A stretch of 64,000 bases of DNA from Pseudooceanicola batsensis HTCC2597. GTDB lineage: Bacteria; Pseudomonadota; Alphaproteobacteria; Rhodobacterales; Rhodobacteraceae. The stretch is taken from the NCBI RefSeq assembly GCF_000152725.1, contig NZ_AAMO01000008.1:220269-284268 (forward strand), read 5' to 3'. The notes beneath the pieces were generated by a model. That model saw only the letters and a list, made by a program, of their open reading frames with translations. It did not search any database and was not told where the DNA came from. The stretch's first letter is position 1. Every line of letters starts with the position of its first letter. The position numbers were made by a program, and so were the translations under genes. Below are positions 43,415-51,604 of this stretch, one piece after another.

Positions 43415-45327
43415 GGCCCGGTCTCCGGCATCGGAGCGGCGGCGAGCGCCTCGGGTCCGCCCGCCTTCGCCTCGGCCAGTTCGCTGGCGGTGTGCTTTGA
43501 CAGGCCGTGTTGCGTCTTTTCCCAGTAGAACGGGTTCGAGATCAGCTGCCAGAGCGCCTTGTAGGCGGCCACGGTCATCAGCACCCAGTAGCCCACCACC
43601 GTCACGCCCCATGGCGCGAGGTCGGTCCAGCGGCGCCGGAAGGGCGCGACCATCGTCAGATAGATCAGCAGCCCGTTGCCCGCCAGCAGGTTGACCAGCG
43701 ACAGATAGAGCACGGGCAGCGGGAAGAAGGGCTCGATCGCGGCGGCACCGAAGATCATCCAGAGCCCGAAGATGGCCCAGAACACCGGGTTCAGCAGGCC
43801 CGAGAGGATGGTGCCCCCGATGAAGAAGACGAAGCCGAAGACCCCCGCCGCTCCGACCGAGCGCCACAGGTGCACCGGCCGGCGCGAATGCACCAGGAAG
43901 GTCTGCATGTAGCCCTTGATCCAGCGCGAGCGCTGGCGGATCCAGTTGGGGATCGAGACATTCGCCTCTTCGTAGGTGGTGCTGTCGATGACGCCCACGC
44001 GATAGCCCTTCTGGGTGAGGCGGATGCCGAGGTCGGCATCCTCGGTCACGTTGAAGGGATCCCAGGCGTTGAGGTCGCGCAGCACGTCGATGCGGAAGTG
44101 GTTCGAAGTGCCGCCGAGCGGGATCGGCACGCCCATGCGCTCCAGCCCCGGCAGCATCAGGTCAAACCAGAGCGAGTAATCCAGCGTGAACATGCGCGTC
44201 AGCCAGTTTTCCCGCGCGTTGTAGTAGTTGAGGCGGCACTGGATGCAGGCGGTATCGGGCGAGGATTGCTGGAAGGCGGCCACCACCTTGCGCAGCTGGT
44301 CCGGCTCGGGTTTGTCCTCGGCATCGTAGATCACCAGGAAATCGCCCTGGGCGTAGCGCAGCGCGAAGTTGCAGGCCTTGGGCTTGGTCTGCGGATGCGA
44401 GGGCGGCACGCGCACGATCTCGAACACCCCTTCGAGGTCGAGCCGCTCGGCCGCCTCGATCGTGTCGTGGTCGCCTTCTTCCAGCACGATCTTGATGTCG
44501 AGCTTGGCCAGCGGATAGTTCAGGTTGCGCAGGGCCTGGGCGAGGATGGGCAGCACCTCGGGTTCGCGGAACATCGGCACGAGGACGGTATAGACGGGCA
44601 GGTCCTCTTCGCGCAGGAGCGCGGCCCCGGCGGCGATCGCCCGCGACGAGGTCTCCTGCGCGGCGCCTCCGATCCAGACCAGCAGTCCCTTGAACAGGAA
44701 ATTTCCGGTATAGAAGACCGTCAGGAAGATGTTCAGCGCGATCAGAGTGGGCACCGGCGCAAAAGCCACCCCCGCGAGCAGAACCGACAGCAGCACGTAG
44801 AGAACCAGGATCTGCGGCGGTGTGACCACCTGCTGCGCGGACATGTCCGGATCCTGTTCGGCCAGAGCGAAGACGGCATCGTGGGAGTGCCGGTCGCGGA
44901 ACGCCTTCTGCAGGGCGGCCGAGATCTGCAGATGCGTGGCCACGACGATCCGGCTGCGGGGGCCGTAGAGGTCGCGGATATGCAGCAGGGTGCGCGGGCC
45001 GGGGCGCGAGGTGGCCACGGTGATCGTGCCGTCGCTCTCGTGCAGGGGAAGGGTGCTGAAGCGGTTCATCACCGCGGGATCGTAGCGCCGGACCAGTGTG
45101 TCATCGGCGGGATCGGCCTCGAGGTCCACCAACGGCAGATCGTGGTAGATGGCGATCTGCTCATAAAGGTCCTGCAGGGTGATCCACCGCCGTGCCAGAA
45201 GCACCTGGACCAGCGAGACGTTCCATCCCTCGGCCAGATCCTCGGCCGCGACCAGCTGTTCGGCCGACAGCGCGCCGCGTTCGAGCAGCAGCGTCCCGAT
45301 AGCATCGCTTTCGGCGTCCAGCGGCAT
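43411..45327 (-). CDS. GT2 polysaccharide synthase with N-terminal MshEN/GspE-N domain
   Basis: 638 residues. Residues 1-145 match the GspE/MshE N-terminal fold with two tandem helix motifs (IGTLLLERGALSAEQLVAAEDLAEG and VSLVQVLLARRWITLQDLYEQIA), a domain known to bind c-di-GMP in MshE. Two membrane helices (about 173-217) precede the family 2 glycosyltransferase core: DAED at 335-338, TED at 428-430 and QRSRW at 465-469, the processive-synthase signature. Several helices follow. It resembles cellulose/curdlan-type synthases but has no C-terminal PilZ domain; the N-terminal domain could replace it as the c-di-GMP switch. It is followed upstream in the operon by a BcsB-like subunit. Confidence 0.88.
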   Translation of the reverse strand: MPLDAESDAIGTLLLERGALSAEQLVAAEDLAEGWNVSLVQVLLARRWITLQDLYEQIAIYHDLPLVDLEADPADDTLVRRYDPAVMNRFSTLPLHESDGTITVATSRPGPRTLLHIRDLYGPRSRIVVATHLQISAALQKAFRDRHSHDAVFALAEQDPDMSAQQVVTPPQILVLYVLLSVLLAGVAFAPVPTLIALNIFLTVFYTGNFLFKGLLVWIGGAAQETSSRAIAAGAALLREEDLPVYTVLVPMFREPEVLPILAQALRNLNYPLAKLDIKIVLEEGDHDTIEAAERLDLEGVFEIVRVPPSHPQTKPKACNFALRYAQGDFLVIYDAEDKPEPDQLRKVVAAFQQSSPDTACIQCRLNYYNARENWLTRMFTLDYSLWFDLMLPGLERMGVPIPLGGTSNHFRIDVLRDLNAWDPFNVTEDADLGIRLTQKGYRVGVIDSTTYEEANVSIPNWIRQRSRWIKGYMQTFLVHSRRPVHLWRSVGAAGVFGFVFFIGGTILSGLLNPVFWAIFGLWMIFGAAAIEPFFPLPVLYLSLVNLLAGNGLLIYLTMVAPFRRRWTDLAPWGVTVVGYWVLMTVAAYKALWQLISNPFYWEKTQHGLSKHTASELAEAKAGGPEALAAAPMPETGP

Positions 45328-45333
45328 CCGGGA

Positions 45334-47274
45334 TCAGGTGCCCGGGCCGCCGCGCCGGGCGCGGTAGATGCGCTGGAAGACGATCAACACGATGAGCGTC
45401 AGCAGGACCCAGGCGCCGCCGACGACCCAGGGCCGGTACTTGGCCAGAAGCTGCGAAAGGCTGGTGCGATCGGGATACCGGACCTCGAGCACCGGGTTCG
45501 TCCGGGCCGAGGTCGAGACGATCACCCCGTCCTGTCCGATCAGGGCCAGATCGCCCCGGTCGAGGATCAGCGGCGTCTCGGCGCTCGGGGCAGGGGCGGG
45601 GCCGGTGCCGGGCCGCAGCCAGAGGCCGTCCTGCCCGCCGCGGGTGACGATCTGGGCCACGCCGAGGCGCTCCAGCGCCGCGCCGGCGAACATGACCTGC
45701 CCGTCGGTGTCGCGGATCTCGACCCGGCCCTCGTCGAAGGTGACGGCGGGTTCGCCCTCACCCGGGCTGGTGGCGGAGATGACGAAAAAGGGGAAGCCCG
45801 GTTCCAGCGCGGCGACATCCGTGCGCGGCAGGATGGGGGCCCGCTCGGGAATCATGCTGCCCGCGACGCCCGCGATCCACGGCAGCGCCTCGTCGAAGTC
45901 CAGCCCGAGCGCGGGATCGAGCACCACCTGCACGCCCGCGCCGAAATCCTGCCGCAGGGCGAAGAAATGGCCGTCGGGCGCGTTTGCATCGGTCAGGCGC
46001 AGGACACTTCCCGGCAGGATCTGCGCCGGATAGCCCTGCGGCTTAAACCGACATTCCCCGCCCGAGGGCTGCCGCTGGATCGAGACCCGCAGCTGGTTGT
46101 CGCGCCCGATCAGCCCGCGCGGCACGTCGAAGGACAGCCGCTGCGGATCGCCGTCGGGCAGCGGGCGGTTCCCGAGCAGGGTCTCGTTCAGATAGACCGA
46201 CGCGGTGGCGCCCCGGCCTTCGGCATCCAGCGCCGCCGCCACCATCAGCTCGACGGCGGCGACCGTCTTGCCCGGCGGCAGGTCCGAGGACTGGAAGGGG
46301 ACAAGAACGTTTTCGGTGGAAACGACCTGACGCGGGGTCAGATCAGCGCTGAGCGCGGCGAGTGGAAGCACATCCGGCGCTGGCGCGGCGTCGCCGACGG
46401 CCATCGTGACGGTGGTTTCCGCATCGGCCAGGCCAGCCCATTGCGAGGTCAGCTGCCACAGTCCGACCTGCGGATCCGTGCCCCGGATCCGAAGCTCGGG
46501 GAAGGGGGTGCCGGATGTGACCTGCATTTCGCTCGCGGCGCCGGAGGTCGCCGTCTCCAGCGTCAGCGCGCCTTCTTCCCAGGCGGAGCCGTCGGACGGA
46601 TCCGCCGGGCCGACCCGCATACCGCCCGCTTCCGCGTCGAAAAGCGCCGCCGCCCGTGTGACCGCCGCGAGAAGGGCGGGGGACGGCGCCTCGGGCAGGA
46701 TCAGCCGTGTCTGCGACGGGCGGAACCCGGCGAACAGCGCGGGCGAGCCGATTTCGGTGGGATCGAGGTCCAGCGTCACCGCCGAGTCGGGCGCGATGTC
46801 GACGAAGTCGCCCGAAGCGCGTTCGTCGACGCAGACCCGGTCGGTGAAGGCGCCGGAATAGGTCAGGCCGAGGGTCAGGAAACCGCCGGAGACATCACCG
46901 GGCCGGATGGCGACCGGCAGGCTGATGGTGTCGGCCGCATTGCCGAGCGCCCGGCTGGCCACGGGCCGTCCGCCGATCGAGACCTGGAGATACCGGTCCA
47001 CCGGAACCGTCGCCCCGTGGGTGATCTCAAGCGTGACAGTGCCGCCGCGCAGGGGGGTGGTGTCGGGAACCGGCACGAAGAGGGTAGCCTCGCCCGACAG
47101 CTGGCGGAAGGACAGGCCGTCGGAGTACCCGAGATCCGCCAGAGTGATGCTGCGGGTCACGCCCTCGGCCGGAGCGGCAACGGCGACGGGCGCCGTCTGC
47201 TGCCCCGATGACTGGGCAAAGGCGGCGAGCGGCGCCAGCATCAGCGCGCCGAGAAGCATCCTGCTCTGGATCAT
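45334..47274 (-). CDS. BcsB-like periplasmic subunit of a polysaccharide synthase
   Basis: 646 residues: signal peptide (MIQSRMLLGALMLAPLAAFAQ), two BcsB-like carbohydrate-binding/flavodoxin-like repeats (VTLEITHGATVPVDRYLQVSIGGRPVASRALG and later KTVAAVELMVAAALDAEGRGATASVYLNETLLGNRPL) and one C-terminal membrane anchor (WVVGGAWVLLTLIVLIVFQRIYRARR). In cellulose synthase BcsB guides the chain through the periplasm and supports BcsA through this anchor. It lies 6 bp before the GT2 gene, so the pair is a BcsA/BcsB-like complex. Confidence 0.85.
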   Translation of the reverse strand: MIQSRMLLGALMLAPLAAFAQSSGQQTAPVAVAAPAEGVTRSITLADLGYSDGLSFRQLSGEATLFVPVPDTTPLRGGTVTLEITHGATVPVDRYLQVSIGGRPVASRALGNAADTISLPVAIRPGDVSGGFLTLGLTYSGAFTDRVCVDERASGDFVDIAPDSAVTLDLDPTEIGSPALFAGFRPSQTRLILPEAPSPALLAAVTRAAALFDAEAGGMRVGPADPSDGSAWEEGALTLETATSGAASEMQVTSGTPFPELRIRGTDPQVGLWQLTSQWAGLADAETTVTMAVGDAAPAPDVLPLAALSADLTPRQVVSTENVLVPFQSSDLPPGKTVAAVELMVAAALDAEGRGATASVYLNETLLGNRPLPDGDPQRLSFDVPRGLIGRDNQLRVSIQRQPSGGECRFKPQGYPAQILPGSVLRLTDANAPDGHFFALRQDFGAGVQVVLDPALGLDFDEALPWIAGVAGSMIPERAPILPRTDVAALEPGFPFFVISATSPGEGEPAVTFDEGRVEIRDTDGQVMFAGAALERLGVAQIVTRGGQDGLWLRPGTGPAPAPSAETPLILDRGDLALIGQDGVIVSTSARTNPVLEVRYPDRTSLSQLLAKYRPWVVGGAWVLLTLIVLIVFQRIYRARRGGPGT

Positions 47275-47645
47275 GCGGTATCGGTCCTGTTTTTGGTATG
47301 CGTCCTGTCCGCGGTCGCTTGGATATCGAAGAGTGCGGCCTCGATGAGGAACAACTCCTCCCGATTGAAGGGGCTGTTCCGCACATCCGCCTCTTCGGCG
47401 ATTTCCAGCGCACGCCGGACCGAGGTCTCGATCTCTGCCAGTTCGAGCATCGCGGCGCTGCCGGCCATGTCATGCAGCAGCCGGTGCACCTTGCGCAGCT
47501 GGGTTTCCCTTCCGTCGGTGGCCTCGGAGCTGCGGGCCGCCTCGCGAATGGCCTCCAGCCGCTCGGGAAGATTGGCGACAAAACGGGCGCGCGTCTTCTG
47601 GACGCGCTGCTCGAATAACCTCTCTCTCTCGGCCAAGGCGATCAC
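47271..47645 (-). CDS. Histidine phosphotransfer (HPt) protein
   Basis: 124 residues from a GTG at 47645 with AGGA just upstream. The HPt helix reads KVHRLLHDMAGSAAMLELAEIE with phospho-acceptor H58. It is first in the polysaccharide operon and overlaps the BcsB-like gene by 4 bp. It presumably relays phosphate between the receiver-only protein and the receiver of the degenerate-GGDEF regulator. Confidence 0.88.
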   Translation of the reverse strand: MIALAERERLFEQRVQKTRARFVANLPERLEAIREAARSSEATDGRETQLRKVHRLLHDMAGSAAMLELAEIETSVRRALEIAEEADVRNSPFNREELFLIEAALFDIQATADRTHTKNRTDTA

Positions 47646-47710
47646 CTATTCCTGTGATTTCACGTCCGGAACCTCCTACGACAGTAGGAGGAATTGGGAC
47701 AGAAATAGGG
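47645..47710. promoter_or_regulatory. Nested inverted repeats in front of the polysaccharide operon
   Basis: A perfect 8-bp dyad CCTCCTAC-GACA-GTAGGAGG (47672-47691) sits inside a second pair of arms, CCTATTCCTGT (47645-47655) and ACAGAAATAGG (47700-47710), one mismatch in 11. The outer left arm overlaps the HPt start codon and ribosome site. The structure could be an operator or, in RNA, a fold that hides the translation start. Confidence 0.6.
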
Positions 47711-47816
47711 CATGATCACATTTACACGGATTTGTGTATAGCCAATGCGCAGCGGGCCGGCACCGAAGGGATCCGTCGTCTGCCACCGTGGCGTTGCCCC
47801 CGCCCCGGATTTCCTG

Positions 47817-48458
47817 TCAGTCGTCCTCGCGCAGACCGAGCCGTGTGGCGTGCCAAGCCGCTTCCGCGCGCGACGAGATGCCCAGTTTGCGATAGGTATC
47901 CTTGACGTAGCCCGCCACGGTCGAGACGGCGATGCCCAGTTCGGCGGCGACCTCGGCGTTCCGCAATCCGCGTCCGATCAGGCCGAGGACCTCGCGTTCC
48001 CGGTCGGTCAGGGCCGCGTCTTGGCCGGTCAACGGGCCGGTGAGGCGGAAATGGTGCATGATCCTGCGGGCGATGGCGGGAGAGAGAGCCGGGACGCCGT
48101 CCATGATCTGGCGCAGCTGACGGATCAGGATCGCCGCCGGCTGCTCCTTGAGGAGATAGCCATCCGCCCCCGCCGACAGCGCCGAGACGACGGTGGCGTC
48201 ATCCCCCATCACGGTGGTGACGATGCAGAGCGTCTCTGGCGCGGTGGCCTTCATCCGGCGCAGCACGTCCAGACCGGATCCGTCGGGAAGACCAAGGTCG
48301 ATCAGCGCCAGGTCGAACCCGGGGCCCGTGTGGCCATGCGCCTCGCGCAGGGAGGCTGCGGTCTCGATATCGACCTCGCCATATGCCTCCCGCAGGAGGT
48401 CGCCCAGCCAAGCGCAGGTTTCGGCAATGTCTTCGAGTATGAATGCGCGCATGACCAT
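47817..48458 (-). CDS. NarL/FixJ-type response regulator (LuxR-type HTH)
   Basis: 213 residues. Receiver with phospho-Asp D54 (LALIDLGLPDGSGLDVLRRMK) and Lys in LLKEQ; LuxR-type HTH at about 148-205 (LTDREREVLGLIGRGLRNAEVAAELGIAVSTVAGYVKDTYRKLGI). The start may be 48458 or 48452. It lies 11 bp after the HisKA_3-type kinase and is its partner; target promoters may be the dyads at 47672 and 50765 flanking this pair (inference). Confidence 0.92.
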   Translation of the reverse strand: MVMRAFILEDIAETCAWLGDLLREAYGEVDIETAASLREAHGHTGPGFDLALIDLGLPDGSGLDVLRRMKATAPETLCIVTTVMGDDATVVSALSAGADGYLLKEQPAAILIRQLRQIMDGVPALSPAIARRIMHHFRLTGPLTGQDAALTDREREVLGLIGRGLRNAEVAAELGIAVSTVAGYVKDTYRKLGISSRAEAAWHATRLGLREDD

Positions 48459-48469
48459 GATGACATCTC

Positions 48470-50689
48470 TTATTCGGCCGCGTCGCTGAGCAGGGTGTCC
48501 TCCTCCGCTCCTGCAGCCAAGGGGATGGACAACCGCAAGAGGGTGCCACGCCCCTCCGCCCCGGGCGAGACAGAGAAATCGCCGTCCCAGGCTTCGGAGC
48601 GGGACATCAGGTTACGCAACCCGTTGCCGTTGCCTCGTGCGCTTTCCAGCGAGCCGGGCAAGCCCCTGCCGTCGTCGCCGATTTCGAGGATCAACCACCC
48701 TTTTCCCGCAGAGGCGGGCATGCTGATCCGGACCCGGGCCACTGCCGCCCCGGAGTGACGCAAGATGTTCCCGATGCCTTCGCGGAGGGAGGATCGGATG
48801 GCATTTACCACGGGCGGCGCCGCCGTCATGTCCGGGATATCCTCATCGTCCCATTCGAGCCGTATATCCGCCGCGGCGAGGTATTCCGACATCTCGGCCC
48901 GCAGGTCCGCCAGCAGGGCGCGGAGCCCGGTAGGGCCGCCAAAATTGTTCGACACCATTTCTCGCAGGTCGGTCAGGGCCTGCCGGATCAGGGCATTCTT
49001 GCGCAGGGTTTCCTGCGAGTGGAGCGCGCCCAGAAGCTGAACGCCGACATTGTCATGCATGTCACGATTGATCCGCTGACGTTCCTGAAGCGCGCCGGCC
49101 TCGTAGGCGCGGCGGCGTTCGATGAACTGGGCCCCGATCCTCAGGATGTCGCGGACCTGGTCGAGGTCGCGGGCCGAGAACAGCCGGCGGCCCCGGTGCG
49201 GCCAGCTGATGCGCAAGTCGGCAATCCCGTCGAGGCCGGGCACTTCCATCACGCCCCCGTTCTCGAGCAGTCGTGGCGCCTCGACCCTGGCGGGTGCGTC
49301 CTCGATATGGAGCGGCTGGAAAAGTCGCTCCAACAGCTCGCCGAACCGTTGCTTCTGCATGGTCCGGTCGCTGGACAGCGCGAAGCTCGACACCATGTCG
49401 AACAGCTCGGAGGAAGTCATCGTCCGCCGGCCACTGAGCACGCGGGCCAGCACGTCGCGGGCGGGCAGGTAGATGAAGGCCACCGCCAGCAGCGCGATGG
49501 AGAAGGCCGGGATCCGTTCGAGCGAAACGCTGTAGATGAGCACCGCGTCAAGGGCCAGCAGAAGTGCCACGCCGCCGCCGTAGAACAAGGCGCGGAAGGC
49601 CCAGAACTCGAGGTCGAACAGCCGGTAACGCGCCACGCCCAGGGCAAGTCCGAGGTAGACCAGCAGGAACAGGGCGAAGGCATGGCTCTGACTGATCTTT
49701 GGTTGGAAACCGAGCGCCTGCGGAAGCGCGATCAGGCTGACGAAGCTGCCGGCGCCGATCGTCACCGACAACCCGAACCAGCGCAGGGCGGCCCTCTGCC
49801 GAGGATTTCCCCGGGTGGCGACGATCTGGCCGATCGCGCCCAGCAGGATCCCCGACATCAGCACCACGGTCGGCAGGTGTATCGCCAGCGCGGGGGTCCC
49901 GGTCACACGCAGGAAACTGGCGAGCGTCCAGGCGCCGAAGACGGTCGTGACCGCGCCGGGCACCCAACTCGGCAGGTACCGGGCCGGGTAGACGAGAAAC
50001 AGGTTCACCATGCCGATGCCGAAGACGAGGGCACCGGCGGAATTGAACGCCGAAGCCCATTCGAACGCGCCCTCGGACAACGGCAGCGCGCGGCTGGAGT
50101 AGAGCGCTGCCGCATGGGAGGCGACCATCAGGCCCAGCCCCGCAACGGCGAGGTAGCGCGCCCCCGGCTCGCCCCGTCGGATCGACAGCACCCAGCCCCC
50201 CAGAAGGCCGCTCACGATGCCGACGGCAAGCTGCATCCAGAAGGTGAAGGGAAGATCCCCGACCGGGCGCGACGGGGCCGCGGTGATCCGGACCGACCGC
50301 TCGGCCCCGTGCGAGAGGACCGCGACCTCGACGGGTCCGGCCTCGAGCATCTCGTGCAGACGTCCCTGTTTTTCGAAGAGGGCCTCCATGTCGGCGATCG
50401 TCGGAAGGCCGTCGGGTTCCTCGATCAGATCGGCGGGAACGAGGGAGAGGCCCGGACTGACGGCGCCGGCGGGACGCATCGACAGGATGCGGGCCCCGGG
50501 CGTCAAGTCGTCGCCGGGGGCGCCCGGCTGCACGGACGCCACGACAACGGCGTCTTCGACCGGAACGAGCCGCACACCGATCCAGGGCTGCGCCAGGGCC
50601 AGGGCGACGATGAGGACCGCCGAGGCAAGCGACAGGAGGCCGAAGAGATAGACGCTCGGTTTCAGATGCGCGATCGCCTTCATGTTCAT
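48470..50689 (-). CDS. Membrane sensor histidine kinase, HisKA_3 type with PDZ-like N-terminus
   Basis: 739 residues. Helix at 12-35, then a periplasmic PDZ-like segment (ASVQPGAPGDDLTPGARILSMRPAG) to about 145, seven further helices (about 150-410), a GAF-like region and the NarX/DegS-type transmitter with phospho-His H545 in ERQRINRDMHDNVGVQLL. The ATPase has NILRHSGA (N-box) and GDDGRGLP. The topology suggests sensing of envelope state. It acts with the LuxR-type regulator directly downstream. Confidence 0.9.
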   Translation of the reverse strand: MNMKAIAHLKPSVYLFGLLSLASAVLIVALALAQPWIGVRLVPVEDAVVVASVQPGAPGDDLTPGARILSMRPAGAVSPGLSLVPADLIEEPDGLPTIADMEALFEKQGRLHEMLEAGPVEVAVLSHGAERSVRITAAPSRPVGDLPFTFWMQLAVGIVSGLLGGWVLSIRRGEPGARYLAVAGLGLMVASHAAALYSSRALPLSEGAFEWASAFNSAGALVFGIGMVNLFLVYPARYLPSWVPGAVTTVFGAWTLASFLRVTGTPALAIHLPTVVLMSGILLGAIGQIVATRGNPRQRAALRWFGLSVTIGAGSFVSLIALPQALGFQPKISQSHAFALFLLVYLGLALGVARYRLFDLEFWAFRALFYGGGVALLLALDAVLIYSVSLERIPAFSIALLAVAFIYLPARDVLARVLSGRRTMTSSELFDMVSSFALSSDRTMQKQRFGELLERLFQPLHIEDAPARVEAPRLLENGGVMEVPGLDGIADLRISWPHRGRRLFSARDLDQVRDILRIGAQFIERRRAYEAGALQERQRINRDMHDNVGVQLLGALHSQETLRKNALIRQALTDLREMVSNNFGGPTGLRALLADLRAEMSEYLAAADIRLEWDDEDIPDMTAAPPVVNAIRSSLREGIGNILRHSGAAVARVRISMPASAGKGWLILEIGDDGRGLPGSLESARGNGNGLRNLMSRSEAWDGDFSVSPGAEGRGTLLRLSIPLAAGAEEDTLLSDAAE

Positions 50690-50764
50690 CGCCAGTCTCC
50701 TCCGCCGATCCGCCGGCTGCGAAAGTCATCCATGGAAAAATGCCTTCAATCAACAATTTGCTGT

Positions 50765-50782
50765 CCCCCCTGAATAGGGGGG
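50765..50782. promoter_or_regulatory. C6/G6 inverted repeat in the divergent region
   Basis: CCCCCC-TGAATA-GGGGGG lies between the divergent histidine kinase (start 50689) and lipoprotein (start 50859) genes. It may be an operator or an RNA hairpin in the lipoprotein leader. Confidence 0.5.
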
Positions 50783-50858
50783 CGACCGAAATCCGCCAAT
50801 GCTTAAGAACATTCGCACTCCCGGGTCACGGCACCCGGACCAAGGATGGAGCATCGGG

Positions 50859-51548
50859 ATGATGAAGAATTTCAAGATTGTGGTATTGGCACTGTGCGCG
50901 CTGCCGATTGCGGCATGTTCTCCCAAGCCTGGCGGAGGCGGAGGAGGAACCGCGGGCACCGGCAACCCCGGTGGCACGCTGAGCAGTTCGGGATATCAAT
51001 CGGCGCTCAGCGCGGTTCAGGGGCGCGGCCCGACATCCGACATGCCGACCACGATGAATGCCACCTTCACCGGCGCGACGCGGCAGGATCTGCGTGAGAC
51101 CAACGGCGGCGCGATCGTCGGCGAGATGATGGCCGACCTCGAACTGACCGCCAACTGGACCGATGGTCAGAGTACGAACCCCTGGTCGGGCAAGGCCGAC
51201 AATTTCCGCGGGTCGATGAACGGGCAGGACTATACGCTGACCGGCGAACTGACCGTGGCCGCAGCCGAAGCCAAGAGCCTGACCTCCACGATCGGACGGA
51301 GCGCGAATACCATTGCCCTGCCCACGGGCGGCACGACGACCGTCGCGACGGGCGCGGCCGCGGTCAATCTTGCCGGCGATGTCGATGACGGCAGCGGCAC
51401 CCCGCACGAGGTGATCATGTCGCTCGGCGGGTCCTTCTTCGGTCCGCAGGGCACGGCCATCAGCGGACCGGCGACGACCCAGGGTTTCCGGGCGGGAGGG
51501 GTCCGGTCCGATCTGATTGCCGCCGGCGATTATTACGTCGAGCGATAA
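50859..51548 (+). CDS. Putative Slam-dependent surface lipoprotein (TbpB/HphA-like C-terminal barrel)
   Basis: 229 residues from ATG 50859 (GGAG 7 bp upstream). Lipobox IAAC with lipid-acceptor Cys20 after the signal sequence, then a Gly-rich tether (KPGGGGGGTAGTGNPGG). The C-terminal half alternates strands typical of the transferrin-binding-protein-like beta-barrel (MMADLELTANWTDGQSTNPWSGKADNFRG ... MSLGGSFFGPQGTAISG). The very next gene is a Slam-type outer membrane protein, which flips such lipoproteins to the cell surface. Family call is moderate; genetic linkage supports it. Ligand unknown. Confidence 0.72.
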   Translation: MMKNFKIVVLALCALPIAACSPKPGGGGGGTAGTGNPGGTLSSSGYQSALSAVQGRGPTSDMPTTMNATFTGATRQDLRETNGGAIVGEMMADLELTANWTDGQSTNPWSGKADNFRGSMNGQDYTLTGELTVAAAEAKSLTSTIGRSANTIALPTGGTTTVATGAAAVNLAGDVDDGSGTPHEVIMSLGGSFFGPQGTAISGPATTQGFRAGGVRSDLIAAGDYYVER

Positions 51549-51604
51549 GCAGATGTGGTCCCGGCGTGCATCGTGAGGCGACGGGGCCGCCACGCAGCCT
51601 GTGC

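Noticed and set aside
43507..47211. Open frame of 1234 codons on the plus strand
   Set aside because: Antisense to the GT2 and BcsB-like genes, which carry clear motifs; the plus frame has none.
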